64,000 nucleotides of DNA from a bacterium (GCA_023663725.1 JAMPGX010000016.1:25673-89672), one strand, 5' to 3'; numbered from the stretch's first letter, positions 25,669 to 33,095 are shown. Program-made: numbers and translations. The notes: generated by a model from the sequence alone, not told the origin.

Positions 25669-25965
25669 ATGAAGCACAAGGTGCTAGGAGTGATTTCCTG
25701 TGTAATGTTGTCAGCGATGCTGATGGCTGAGGTGGCGCTTCCTACACAGGCGGCGGTGAACGCATGCGAGACACATGTCGTTAATAATGGAACAAAGAAA
25801 GTGTTAGGTTATCCGAATGCGGATTATACATGCCATCAGGTAAAGGCAAGTATTGCGGGGATATGTAGTGAATGCAAGAATCCTGTTACTGTGATAATTA
25901 CATATACCGAGCCGCATACTCTTCAGCAAAATGGAGTATGTGTGTGCGGGTATAAACCGCACTGA
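25669..25965 (+). CDS. Small secreted Cys/His-rich protein (unit 1)
   Basis: This 98-residue precursor has a clear signal peptide, with likely cleavage after PTQA at about residue 29. The mature chain of about 69 residues has six Cys and several His in a fixed pattern shared with the paralogue at 27627: VNAC, HV..NGT, NADY.CHQV.A, C..C, YTEPH, NGVC.CGY.PH. The paired Cys spacing suggests a secreted zinc-ribbon-like or disulfide-rich fold. I do not recognise the family. The gene has its own promoter and is followed by a terminator hairpin and a lipoprotein gene. Confidence 0.8.
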   Translation: MKHKVLGVISCVMLSAMLMAEVALPTQAAVNACETHVVNNGTKKVLGYPNADYTCHQVKASIAGICSECKNPVTVIITYTEPHTLQQNGVCVCGYKPH

Positions 25966-26000
25966 TAATGGATGTTACAGTAGTGGATGACAGTTTATGA

Positions 26001-26027
26001 GTCGGAGGGGGAGCCCTCCGACATTTT
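26001..26027 (+). terminator. Hairpin terminator/attenuator between peptide and lipoprotein (unit 1)
   Basis: A perfect 9-bp stem GTCGGAGGG / CCCTCCGAC with loop GGAG is followed by ATTTTTA. The stem is identical in unit 2, with a different loop, so it is conserved. It would make the peptide transcript more abundant than the lipoprotein transcript. Confidence 0.8.
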
Positions 26028-26068
26028 TAGTATTGTAGTAGAAGCAGGAGAGAAGGGGAATAGATAGT

Positions 26069-27436
26069 ATGAATCAAAGGAGTCGGATAGTTATAATAGT
26101 GTTTCTTGTTGGCATGCTGCTTCTTGTGGGATGCGGTAGGGAGATAGAAGAAGGCAGAGAGCCATCGGAAGAAATAACGGTATCTGCGGACGAAGCGGTG
26201 GAAGAGCCGGAGAAGCATTTTCAGTATGATGACCGCAAGCTGTACGGTTATATGTATGAGGGGATAGATGTGCCTGAGAAGGTCGTAAGCGAGGAGCAAG
26301 CCAGAGCGGAGGGGAGGGTTATCTTGACCCTGCAGGAGTCCTTCGCAAGCAGTTGGTTGGCTGAATCGGTTAAAGGCTTTAACAGGCAGAGCACAGATTA
26401 CTTCGTTAGTCTCCAGGAGAGCGGCTTTGCGGGACAATCAGGTGTTAAGGACCGGATGGCAGTGGAAATCATGGCGGGAAGAGGTCCGGATATGTTCACA
26501 GGAGATATGTTTGAAGTCAATGAAAGCATTCTCAAGAAGGGGGTATTGGTGGACCTGGCGGCAGGGCTGGACGCTATGGGGATCACGGAGGAGGAGTACT
26601 TCCCTTCTGTCTGGGCGCTGCGGATGGGGGATGCAGTTTACGGGGTATGTCCTACAGCGTGGGTGGAGAGATACTGGATACTGGAATCCGTGTTGGGGAG
26701 CCGAGAGACACCGGATATAGAGACGCTGGTGGAGAAGCTCTATACCTATCCGGACCAGAAGGCGGTGTGGAGGCCTCATATAAAAGCTGGAAGAATATTG
26801 CAATATTATCTGTTGGGAGGTTCGGAGGATCTGTGGGGGATGATCAACTGGGAGGAAGGGAAGTGCGATTTTTCAGGGGAGCTTTTTGCCAAGATGCTTG
26901 AGATAGCCAAACGCTATGCCGATCCGGAGGGAAAGAGTGAGGAGGGGATAATGGATTATTATTGTCCCACGAGCGATTTATATTCTATGGGGAGTGAGAA
27001 AGTGATCATTGATTTTCCCTTTGACGATGGAAATTATCCTTATTACAGGCCATCTCATTCACTGATGTTGAACGCGAATTCTGATTCCGAGCATCAAAAG
27101 GGAGCCTGGGAGTTCTTGAAATATATTTTGGGAGAGGAGGGGCAGGGGTATTGCTCATCCTTCTCCCCAGCCAACAAGGAAATGTATAGAAGCTACTATC
27201 AGTGGCGACTGGATCAGATAGAAGCGGGAGTATCGGATTCTATACTGACCAAGGAGAGGGTGGAGGAAGGCTTCGCCAGCGCGGAACAGGCTCGTTACTT
27301 CCCAGTGCGCACCACCACAATACTGGAAATCATCTGTGAGGAAGCCCAGTCCTTCACGGAGGGGGATAAGCCGCGGGAGGAGGTGTGCAAGCTGATCCAG
27401 AACAGGGTGCAGCTCTACCTGGATGAGACAAGATAA
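26069..27436 (+). CDS. Extracellular solute-binding lipoprotein (unit 1)
   Basis: This 455-residue lipoprotein has a hydrophobic N-terminus and a lipobox ending in LLVGC (Cys at about residue 23), so it should be anchored to the outer face of the membrane. Residues about 75-450 look like a family 1 solute-binding protein of ABC importers, with VILTLQESFAS, FNRQSTDYFV and GRGPDMFTGDMF. The C-terminal region (PREEVCKLIQNRVQLYLDE) is the most conserved against the paralogue. No permease gene is nearby, so its ligand and partner are unknown. Pairing with the small secreted protein is preserved in both units. Confidence 0.85.
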   Translation: MNQRSRIVIIVFLVGMLLLVGCGREIEEGREPSEEITVSADEAVEEPEKHFQYDDRKLYGYMYEGIDVPEKVVSEEQARAEGRVILTLQESFASSWLAESVKGFNRQSTDYFVSLQESGFAGQSGVKDRMAVEIMAGRGPDMFTGDMFEVNESILKKGVLVDLAAGLDAMGITEEEYFPSVWALRMGDAVYGVCPTAWVERYWILESVLGSRETPDIETLVEKLYTYPDQKAVWRPHIKAGRILQYYLLGGSEDLWGMINWEEGKCDFSGELFAKMLEIAKRYADPEGKSEEGIMDYYCPTSDLYSMGSEKVIIDFPFDDGNYPYYRPSHSLMLNANSDSEHQKGAWEFLKYILGEEGQGYCSSFSPANKEMYRSYYQWRLDQIEAGVSDSILTKERVEEGFASAEQARYFPVRTTTILEIICEEAQSFTEGDKPREEVCKLIQNRVQLYLDETR

Positions 27437-27561
27437 TAATTACCTTTAAATTACCAAAACAGGCGCTTGCATATTGACAGTCAAAAGCGTATAAAGGCGA
27501 AATCCGCTCGCAAAGCGTAATATGCGGCGAACCGTTTTTCCGCATACCGCAAAAATAAATA

Positions 27562-27590
27562 TTGACATTAACAAACGAGAGAGATATCAT
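27562..27590 (+). promoter_or_regulatory. Sigma-A promoter, unit 2
   Basis: TTGACA (27562-27567), 17 bp, TATCAT (27585-27590). It lies in the same position relative to the peptide gene as the unit 1 promoter. Confidence 0.82.
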
Positions 27591-27626
27591 ATAATTAAAA
27601 CAAAGATCCGAGAGGAGGGATAATAT

Positions 27627-27920
27627 ATGAAAAACAAGGTCTTAAGAGCGATTTCCTGTGTGATGTTGTCAGCGATGCTGGCGGTCGAGGTGGCGCTTCC
27701 TACGCAGGCGGCTGTGAACGCATGTCAGCATGTCATTAAAAATGGAACGACGCATATATTACGATATTTGAATGCGGATTATATATGTCATCAGGTTGAG
27801 GCGAGAGTTGAAGGGCCGTGTATTAAATGTGGCCAATACGGTGCAGTGGTGAGTATATATACTGAGCCGCACAGCCCTGGGGCGAATGGAGTATGTCCTT
27901 GTGGGTACGAACCGCACTGA
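27627..27920 (+). CDS. Small secreted Cys/His-rich protein (unit 2)
   Basis: This 97-residue paralogue of the unit 1 protein has a nearly identical signal peptide (ISCVMLSAML, PTQA) and the same Cys/His framework: VNAC, NGT, NADYICHQV, C..C, YTEPH, NGVC.CGY.PH. Residues between the framework positions differ strongly, for example in the loop after the C..C pair. This fits a conserved scaffold with a variable surface. ATG 27627 follows GAGGAGGGA. The role is unknown. Confidence 0.8.
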   Translation: MKNKVLRAISCVMLSAMLAVEVALPTQAAVNACQHVIKNGTTHILRYLNADYICHQVEARVEGPCIKCGQYGAVVSIYTEPHSPGANGVCPCGYEPH

Positions 27921-28006
27921 CAACGGATGTTAGTGAGTATACCATATAGAGAAGCAGGTTATAGGGCTCAGAACGAAGCAACGCCCTAGTGGATGACAGT
28001 TTGCGA

Positions 28007-28033
28007 GTCGGAGGGGGTTCCCTCCGACATTTT
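28007..28033 (+). terminator. Hairpin terminator/attenuator between peptide and lipoprotein (unit 2)
   Basis: The 9-bp stem GTCGGAGGG / CCCTCCGAC is the same as in unit 1, with loop GGTT, followed by ATTTTAT. Confidence 0.78.
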
Positions 28034-28061
28034 ATATTGTATTAGAAGGGGAGTGAATAGC

Positions 28062-29420
28062 ATGAATCGTAAGGGCCGGATGGCTGTAACGGCGTTTCTT
28101 TTGGGCTTGCTGCTTTTTGCCGGGTGCGGCAGGAGGGCAGAGGGAAACGGAGAACTGTCAACTGAGGGAATAGAGCAAGTGGAGGAGTCAGAGAAGCACT
28201 TCGAGTATGATGACCGCAAGCTATATCCCCATTTCTATGAGGGGATAAATGTGCCTGAGAGGGTTGTTAGTGAAGAGCAGGCCAGGGCGGAGGGAAGGAT
28301 GATCTTGACTCTGCAGGAGTCTCGTGCAAGCTCCTGGCTGATTGAGTCGGTCAAAGGCTTTAACAGACAGAGTACAGATTATTTTGTCATTCTCCAGCAG
28401 AGCGGTTGGGGACCTGAGAAAATCGATTGCATGGACCGAATGGCGGTGGAGATCATGGCGGGGAGAGGTCCGGATATGTTCACAGGCGATATGTTTGAGG
28501 TCAATGAAAGCATTCTCAAGAAGGGAATTGTGGTAGACCTGTCTGCAGGGCTGGACGCCATGGGGATCACGGAGGAGGAGTACTTCCCTTCTGTAAGGGC
28601 ATTGCAGATGGGGGATGCGGTTTATGGGGTGTGTCCTACTGCTCTCGTGGAGGGATACTGGATATTGGAATCGGTGTTGGGGAGCAGGGAAATGCCGGAT
28701 ATCGAAACACTGGTGGAGAAGCTCCTTGCCTATCCTGACCAGGATGCGGTTTGGAGGCCTTATGCAACTACTACGACAATTCTCTATTATCTGCTGGGTG
28801 GCTCGGAGGATATGTGGGGGATGATCGACTGGGAGCAAGGGAAATGCGATTTCTCAGGGGATCTATTTGTCAAGATGCTTGAGATAGCCAAACGCTATGA
28901 CGATCCAGAGGGGAAGAGCGAGGAGGGGATAATGGGATTTTACAGGCCTTTAAACCTGGTGGGGGAATCGCTTGAGGAGGGGAAGGTGGAAATTGACTTT
29001 CTCTTTGATGACGGAAATTATCTTTTTTTCAGGCCGAGTTATTCGCTGATGTTGAACGCAAATTCGGACTCCAAGCATCTGGAGGGAGCCTGGGAATTTG
29101 TGAAATATATTTTGGGAGAAGAGGGGCAGGGATATTGTACATCCTTTCCCCCCGCCAACAAGGAAATGTGTAGGAGCTTCTATCAGTGGGTGTTGGACCT
29201 GATAGAAGAGGGGCAATCAGAAGTTGTGCTGACGGAGGAAATATTGGAGGAGGGAATGCATAGCACAGAACGAGGCCGCTACTTCCCTGTGCGCACCACC
29301 AAAATACTGGAAATCATCTGTGAGGAAGCCCAGTCCTTCACGGAGGGGGATAAGCCGCGGGAGGAGGTGTGCAGGCTGATTCAAAACAGGGTGCAGCTCT
29401 ATCTGGATGAGACAAGATAA
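28062..29420 (+). CDS. Extracellular solute-binding lipoprotein (unit 2)
   Basis: This 452-residue paralogue of the unit 1 lipoprotein starts at ATG 28062 behind AAGGGGAG. A further in-frame start at 27993 lies before the terminator hairpin and is unlikely. The lipobox is LLFAGC. The solute-binding core (ILTLQESRASSWLIESVKGF, GRGPDMFTGDMF, ILGEEGQGYC) follows the paralogue closely. Differences cluster in the middle (about 230-320) and near 355-410, regions that could hold the ligand pocket. There is no adjacent permease. Confidence 0.85.
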   Translation: MNRKGRMAVTAFLLGLLLFAGCGRRAEGNGELSTEGIEQVEESEKHFEYDDRKLYPHFYEGINVPERVVSEEQARAEGRMILTLQESRASSWLIESVKGFNRQSTDYFVILQQSGWGPEKIDCMDRMAVEIMAGRGPDMFTGDMFEVNESILKKGIVVDLSAGLDAMGITEEEYFPSVRALQMGDAVYGVCPTALVEGYWILESVLGSREMPDIETLVEKLLAYPDQDAVWRPYATTTTILYYLLGGSEDMWGMIDWEQGKCDFSGDLFVKMLEIAKRYDDPEGKSEEGIMGFYRPLNLVGESLEEGKVEIDFLFDDGNYLFFRPSYSLMLNANSDSKHLEGAWEFVKYILGEEGQGYCTSFPPANKEMCRSFYQWVLDLIEEGQSEVVLTEEILEEGMHSTERGRYFPVRTTKILEIICEEAQSFTEGDKPREEVCRLIQNRVQLYLDETR

Positions 29421-29439
29421 AAATTACCAAAACAGGCGC

Positions 29440-29468
29440 TTGCATTTTGACAGTCAAACGCGTATAAT
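29440..29468 (+). promoter_or_regulatory. Sigma-A-like promoter of the structured leader/RNA
   Basis: TTGCAT (29440-29445), 17 bp, TATAAT (29463-29468). A related but weaker sequence (TTGCAT then TATAAA) sits at the end of unit 1, so this promoter may have been created by divergence after duplication. Confidence 0.7.
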
Positions 29469-29516
29469 AAGATCAATATCTGTAACAGGATAAAAAAATA
29501 ACGGAGGAGATTTTGC

Positions 29517-29555
29517 ATGTCGATTGTGTTTGTAACGGAGGAAAGCTGCAAGTAA
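29517..29555 (+). CDS. 12-codon ORF with strong ribosome binding site (leader peptide candidate)
   Basis: An ATG preceded by CGGAGGAG opens a frame encoding MSIVFVTEESCK, then TAA. It lies 50 nt after the promoter and upstream of the hairpins and terminator. Size and place suit a leader peptide whose translation governs termination. A second GGAGG motif inside the ORF precedes no good start. It could also be chance. Confidence 0.35.
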   Translation: MSIVFVTEESCK

Positions 29556-29732
29556 ATATTGCAGAGGGTTGTGTGTCCGCAGGCTTTGTGCGGCGTTGAC
29601 ACACTGGGAGTCTGCCCTCATTTCTGCCTTACAATGTGCCGACGTATATTTCCGAATGTGATAGAATGAGAGATTCAGGAGCATGGCTGTATGGTCATGC
29701 TCCTGTTGCAGTTCAGGGCGCTCTATGCCTTG

Positions 29733-29779
29733 AGACCATGGAACATGTCTGTAAGACGGGGATTCCATGGTCTTTTTTT
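29733..29779 (+). terminator. Intrinsic terminator before the ABC exporter operon
   Basis: An 11-bp perfect stem AGACCATGGAA / TTCCATGGTCT (29733-29743 with 29763-29773), a 19-nt loop and seven T residues form a strong rho-independent terminator about 150 nt upstream of the ABC ATPase gene. Confidence 0.9.
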
Positions 29780-29895
29780 GCGCATAGGTTTGCCGCTGTC
29801 ACACGCAATAACGCGGAAAAGTATTGAACGGTTCCGCAAGAGTTGACTGCAGGCGGATTATTGTCATGGGCAGGGATAGATAAAAAGAGGAAAAA

Positions 29896-29913
29896 TTGCA
29901 AGCGCACTTGCAA
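29896..29913. promoter_or_regulatory. Palindrome just before the ABC exporter start
   Basis: TTGCAAG-CGCA-CTTGCAA is a perfect 7-bp inverted repeat 17 bp upstream of the ATG and 5 bp before the GGAGG site. It could be a repressor operator or an RNA hairpin affecting ribosome access. Confidence 0.5.
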
Positions 29914-29930
29914 TATGCGGAGGAATAGCA

Positions 29931-30854
29931 ATGAATCAATACGGTACAGGAACTATCATTATGGAGGCCAGAGATCTGTGCAAGACCTACCGGCGCTTCA
30001 AAAAGAAAGAGGGACTTCGGGGCAGCATTACCGGGCTGTTCCACAGAGAGTATGAGGAGAAGGCGGCGGTGAGCCATATGGACCTGCAAGTGCAGGAGGG
30101 AGAATTCATCGGTCTGATCGGCCCCAATGGAGCGGGCAAGACCACATTGATCAAGCTGCTGACTGGGATCATTGCGCCCACATCGGGGGAACTGACGGTG
30201 TTAGGCCACACGCCAAGCCAGCGAAAGGACGCTTTTAAAAAGCAGTATGCCGTAGTCATGGGACAGAAAAGTCAATTGTTTTTTGAACTGACGGTAAACG
30301 ATATTCTGCGTCTGTTTCAGGCGATCTATGAGATTCCTCAACGGGAATATGAAGAAAACAAGCGTTACTTTATGGAACTGTTTCAGGTGGAGGAGCTGAT
30401 GGATGTGCAGGTGCGCACTTTATCGCTGGGAGAGCGCATGAAGATGGAGTTGATGGTGGCACTGCTGCATAATCCCAGAGTACTCTTTCTGGATGAGCCA
30501 ACCATAGGGTTGGACGCTATCGCGTCCCATCAGATTCGCAGTTTTTTGCGGGAGATCAACAGGGAGAAGCGCACTACGATCCTGTTGACCAGCCACTATG
30601 TGGAGGATATTCAGATGCTGTGCGACCGTGCGGTGGTGGTGAGCCATGGAAGAAAGTTCTACGACGGTGGTGCAGCGGAGCTTTTTGAGCGATACCGGCT
30701 ACAGCAGGATGAGGATATGGGGGTTGTGATGGAGCGGATCTATCGGCATGGAGATGCGGCGTGGCAAAAGGAACTGTCTCAAGACGGAGGGCGACAGTCG
30801 GGGGATGGGATTTTGTCCGAAAGAGAGGGGGATGACGATGGGAATCCTATTTAG
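29931..30854 (+). CDS. ABC-2 type exporter ATP-binding protein
   Basis: This is the nucleotide-binding subunit of an exporter. Walker A is GPNGAGKTT (about residues 64-72), the signature is LSLGERMKME (about 164) and Walker B is VLFLDEPTIGLD (about 184). The switch histidine is in LLTSHYVEDI. The C-terminal 50 residues are long, polar and probably disordered. The sequence type and the two downstream membrane genes match the DrrA-like ATPases paired with DUF990-type permeases, some of which are described as viologen or drug exporters. The substrate is unknown. It overlaps the first permease gene by 17 nt. Confidence 0.9.
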   Translation: MNQYGTGTIIMEARDLCKTYRRFKKKEGLRGSITGLFHREYEEKAAVSHMDLQVQEGEFIGLIGPNGAGKTTLIKLLTGIIAPTSGELTVLGHTPSQRKDAFKKQYAVVMGQKSQLFFELTVNDILRLFQAIYEIPQREYEENKRYFMELFQVEELMDVQVRTLSLGERMKMELMVALLHNPRVLFLDEPTIGLDAIASHQIRSFLREINREKRTTILLTSHYVEDIQMLCDRAVVVSHGRKFYDGGAAELFERYRLQQDEDMGVVMERIYRHGDAAWQKELSQDGGRQSGDGILSEREGDDDGNPI

Positions 30855-31644
30855 AAAGTACCGCGAGGTGGCAAAGGTACATCTGAAAAGTCAGCTTGCC
30901 TGGCGGATGGACGTATTTTTTCAGATGTTTTTTACCGTTGGACGCATTCTGTTTGCCTATCTGCTCTGGAAGGTGATCTTGGGGGAGGGCAAGACGGTGG
31001 CTGGATTTGGTTTTGACGATATGTTGTCCTATTCCCTTTTCAGCTCCTTCCTCACTCAGCTTGATCTGTCTCAGGGGATCAGCGAGGAAATCCACAGCAG
31101 GATTCGAGGTGGCACGTTCTCGAAATATATGGTGTTGCCTGTGAATACAGAAGGGTATTTTCTGGCCATGGAGGTTGGAGTAGTATTGTTCTATCTGTTT
31201 TTTGACTTTGTGGCGGCCTTTGTATGGGCGCTGGTCTTTGGCATCCGGCTGCAGGTGGTTGGAGACGCGAGGATACTACTGTGCACAGCTCTGATGGTGA
31301 TACTGGGGCTCGTCTTCATGGTACAACTCAATTACTATCTGGGTGTGCTGACACTAAAATATCAGGGAATAGGCACTTTTTTGATGATAAAAAACAATTT
31401 GATGGCTCTGGTGACCGGCAGCATTGTACCTTTGGCGTTGCTGCCAGAGACGGTGGTGGAGGTGATGCGTCTGTTGCCCTTCTATTATGTGACGTATCTG
31501 CCATCCATGCTGCTGCTGGGCAGATGTCAGGAGGAGGCCGCAACCGGACTTATAGCGCTGACACTGTGGTGTGTGGCGCTACAGGTTCTGATCCATGTGA
31601 CATGGGAGAGCTACAGTAGAAGGTATGACGGAGTGGGAATATAG
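30838..31644 (+). CDS. ABC-2 family permease (DUF990-like), first
   Basis: This integral membrane protein of 268 residues has about six hydrophobic helices. ATG 30838 follows GAGAGGGGG by 7 nt. Upstream in-frame starts (30748, 30832) lie inside the ATPase gene or too close to the site. The N-terminal basic region (RKYREVAKVHLKSQLAWRMD) resembles DUF990-type ABC-2 permeases. It should pair with the permease at 31698 to form the transmembrane path for the ATPase. Confidence 0.82.
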   Translation: MGILFRKYREVAKVHLKSQLAWRMDVFFQMFFTVGRILFAYLLWKVILGEGKTVAGFGFDDMLSYSLFSSFLTQLDLSQGISEEIHSRIRGGTFSKYMVLPVNTEGYFLAMEVGVVLFYLFFDFVAAFVWALVFGIRLQVVGDARILLCTALMVILGLVFMVQLNYYLGVLTLKYQGIGTFLMIKNNLMALVTGSIVPLALLPETVVEVMRLLPFYYVTYLPSMLLLGRCQEEAATGLIALTLWCVALQVLIHVTWESYSRRYDGVGI

Positions 31645-31697
31645 GGGGAGAAGGAATTGTTCGCTGAAGCGGGCAGGCGATATGCGGAGGTATAAAC

Positions 31698-32537
31698 ATG
31701 AAAAATAGAGACAATACAGTTACAAATACGGGCGTTATATTTATGGGCGCCAGGAGGTGTGGCAGGTTTGGCAGATACCTGCGTATTCTTAGGGAACTGG
31801 TGCGGCTTCGGATGCAGCGGCTTATGGTATTCAGGTTGGATTTTCTGGCCCCTTTCTTCGTGGACGGAAGCCTGTTTGTTGTACAGCTCCTTGTATTTGA
31901 AGCAATCTATGGCAATGTGGAGCTCGTCGGAACCTGGGACAGAGGAGCTATGCTGGTATATATCGGAAGCTTTTCCCTGTTAAACGGGTTGAGCATGTGC
32001 CTGTGCTTTTTTGGGGTAGCCAGTATTCCGGAGAAGATCAGGAGCGGAGAGCTGGACTTATATCTGACCAAACCGGTGAGTCCGCTCTTTCGTTTGACCT
32101 TTGAGCAGGTCAATCCGGGTTCCGTACCGCTGATCGCCATGAGTCTGTGCATTATCGGTTACGGCATATGGACTGGCGGAATGCGGCCCGCGGGCGGACA
32201 GGTGGGAGTCTATCTGCTGTGGATGCTGCTGATGGCAATCCTGTACTATGACATGGAGGTGCTGATGCGCAGCCTGTCCTTCTTTGTGATGTCTACTGCC
32301 CGAGTGGACCAACTGGAGGAGGTCTGCCTGGAGCTGTGCATGAAATTGCCGGGGACTGCGCTTTACGGTGTATATAAGCTGCTTTTCTACTGTCTGCTGC
32401 CCTACGGAATCATGGCTACGGTGCCGGTGCAGAGTCTGATCGGTGAGTTGACTTGGGCGGGAGGATTGTGGGCGATAGGAATTGTGGCGGCGTTCAGTCT
32501 GCTGACGGCGCTGACTGTAGGTTCCCGGAATAAATGA
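31698..32537 (+). CDS. ABC-2 family permease (DUF990-like), second
   Basis: This is a 279-residue membrane protein with about six helices and an N-terminal cytosolic stretch of about 40 residues. It contains the conserved GELDLYLTKPVSPLFRL segment typical of this permease group (the LDLYLTKP motif). ATG 31698 follows GGAGGT. ATG 31743 is an alternative. It ends the exporter operon about 100 nt before a terminator. The prophage begins about 290 nt further on. Confidence 0.85.
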   Translation: MKNRDNTVTNTGVIFMGARRCGRFGRYLRILRELVRLRMQRLMVFRLDFLAPFFVDGSLFVVQLLVFEAIYGNVELVGTWDRGAMLVYIGSFSLLNGLSMCLCFFGVASIPEKIRSGELDLYLTKPVSPLFRLTFEQVNPGSVPLIAMSLCIIGYGIWTGGMRPAGGQVGVYLLWMLLMAILYYDMEVLMRSLSFFVMSTARVDQLEEVCLELCMKLPGTALYGVYKLLFYCLLPYGIMATVPVQSLIGELTWAGGLWAIGIVAAFSLLTALTVGSRNK

Positions 32538-32637
32538 CAAAAAGGCAGTTTGAGGCGGGACGCGGTGTGACAAGGTGGGAAATGGCGGGAAACGCCGGAA
32601 AAACAAGGGATATAGCGAATCTTCTAGGGATAAAGTA

Positions 32638-32687
32638 AAGCATCATTGACAGCTATTCTGAGAATAAGCGGTCAAGATGCTTTTTTG
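32638..32687 (+). terminator. Intrinsic terminator after the ABC exporter operon
   Basis: AAGCATC-A-TTGAC pairs with GTCAA-GATGCTT (32638-32650 with 32671-32682), with one bulged A, and is followed by six T. It marks the end of host genes before the prophage. Confidence 0.85.
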
Positions 32688-32705
32688 TGTCTTAGGAAGG
32701 GAGGG

Positions 32706-32762
32706 AAGTAGAGAAAATGCCTGGAAACATTGAAATTACAGCATTTTTGTTCTCTACTCCCC
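32706..32762. other. Imperfect hairpin in the host-prophage intergenic region
   Basis: AGTAGAGAA plus AATGC upstream pair with GCATT and TTCTCTACT downstream. There is no gene here. It may be a second terminator-like structure or part of the prophage boundary. Otherwise 32538-33126 carries only the terminator and the prophage end repeats. Confidence 0.4.
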
Positions 32763-32825
32763 TCAAAGGTTGGTTGTGAGGTTATTATATACCAAGGATA
32801 GATTTTTGAAAAGAGCCTAAACGTT

Positions 32826-32949
32826 GTAACGCGGCGTTATTGCGTTACTAATGCGCAGATGTCCAAGTATGTATAATATGGGAAGATGCCCATAAAATCA
32901 AGGTTTAACGCAAGTAACGCTTTAAAAGAGGAGCGTTATTTTTGCGTTT
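32826..32949. repeat. Left-end repeat array (candidate transposase-binding sites)
   Basis: Three composite sites share the core TAACGC-N(2-5)-TAACGC, allowing one mismatch. On the complementary strand they are at 32827-32848 (with AA spacer) and 32932-32948 (AAACGC, five A, TAACGC). On the + strand one is at 32906-32920 (AAG spacer). Mu-type ends carry several transposase sites in mixed orientation, so this array fits. Confidence 0.55.
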
Positions 32950-32976
32950 GAAAGAAACGATGTATAGCCTATTTAC

Positions 32977-33092
32977 CCTCCAAAGCAAAGTGACAAAATG
33001 ACATCATTCATAATGGGTTGTCACTTTGGCGTATTTATGGGGAAAACAGCTATTTTTAGGGAAGTGTTTTCCTCCAAAGCAAAGTGACAAAA
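32977..33092. repeat. 22-bp direct repeats with an inverted partial copy
   Basis: An identical 22-bp sequence beginning CCTCCAAAGCAAAG occurs at 32977-32998 and 33071-33092. Its core CAAAGTGACAA occurs inverted at 33018-33028. An 8-bp inverted repeat GGAAAACA / TGTTTTCC (33041-33048, 33065-33072) lies between. These are candidate protein-binding sites at the phage left end. Confidence 0.6.
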
Positions 33093-33095
33093 ACA

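Larger units (their letters stand above)
25542..29470. repeat. Tandem duplication of a peptide-plus-lipoprotein unit (2 x ~1.96 kb)
   Basis: Unit 1 (about 25542-27500) and unit 2 (about 27501-29470) have the same layout: promoter, secreted Cys/His-rich protein, hairpin terminator, solute-binding lipoprotein, and a conserved AACAGGCGCTTGCAT tail. AATCCGCTCG at 25542, the 3' end of yhfC, recurs at 27501, so the duplication junction carried a piece of yhfC. The units are diverged but still strongly alike in coding and noncoding parts. Confidence 0.88.
29476..29779 (+). ncRNA. Candidate structured RNA or attenuator leader before the ABC exporter
   Basis: Between the promoter and a strong terminator there is no long gene, only structure. 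Nested complementary segments lie at 29560-29632 (GAGGG/CCCTC, GTGTGTC/GACACAC, CCGCA/TGCGG). A perfect 10-bp hairpin CAGGAGCATG / CATGCTCCTG is at 29676-29705. The last element is an 11-bp terminator at 29733-29773. The apical loop of the 10-bp hairpin and its 3' edge (TATGGTC, 29690-29696) can pair with the terminator 5' arm (GACCATG, 29735-29741), a possible antiterminator. It may be an independent small RNA or a regulated leader for the exporter at 29931. Confidence 0.5.

Noticed and set aside
27993-28061. Upstream start of the second lipoprotein
   Set aside because: It would start before the terminator hairpin and place the signal peptide internally. ATG 28062 has AAGGGGAG and gives a proper lipobox.
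29447-29468. TTGACA followed by TATAAT as a promoter
   Set aside because: The spacer is only 10 bp. The overlapping TTGCAT at 29440 has the correct 17-bp spacing and was used instead.
25566-29920. CRISPR array or insertion sequence as the cause of the repeats
   Set aside because: The repeats are two long diverged gene-bearing units, without short regular repeats, terminal inverted repeats or a transposase.
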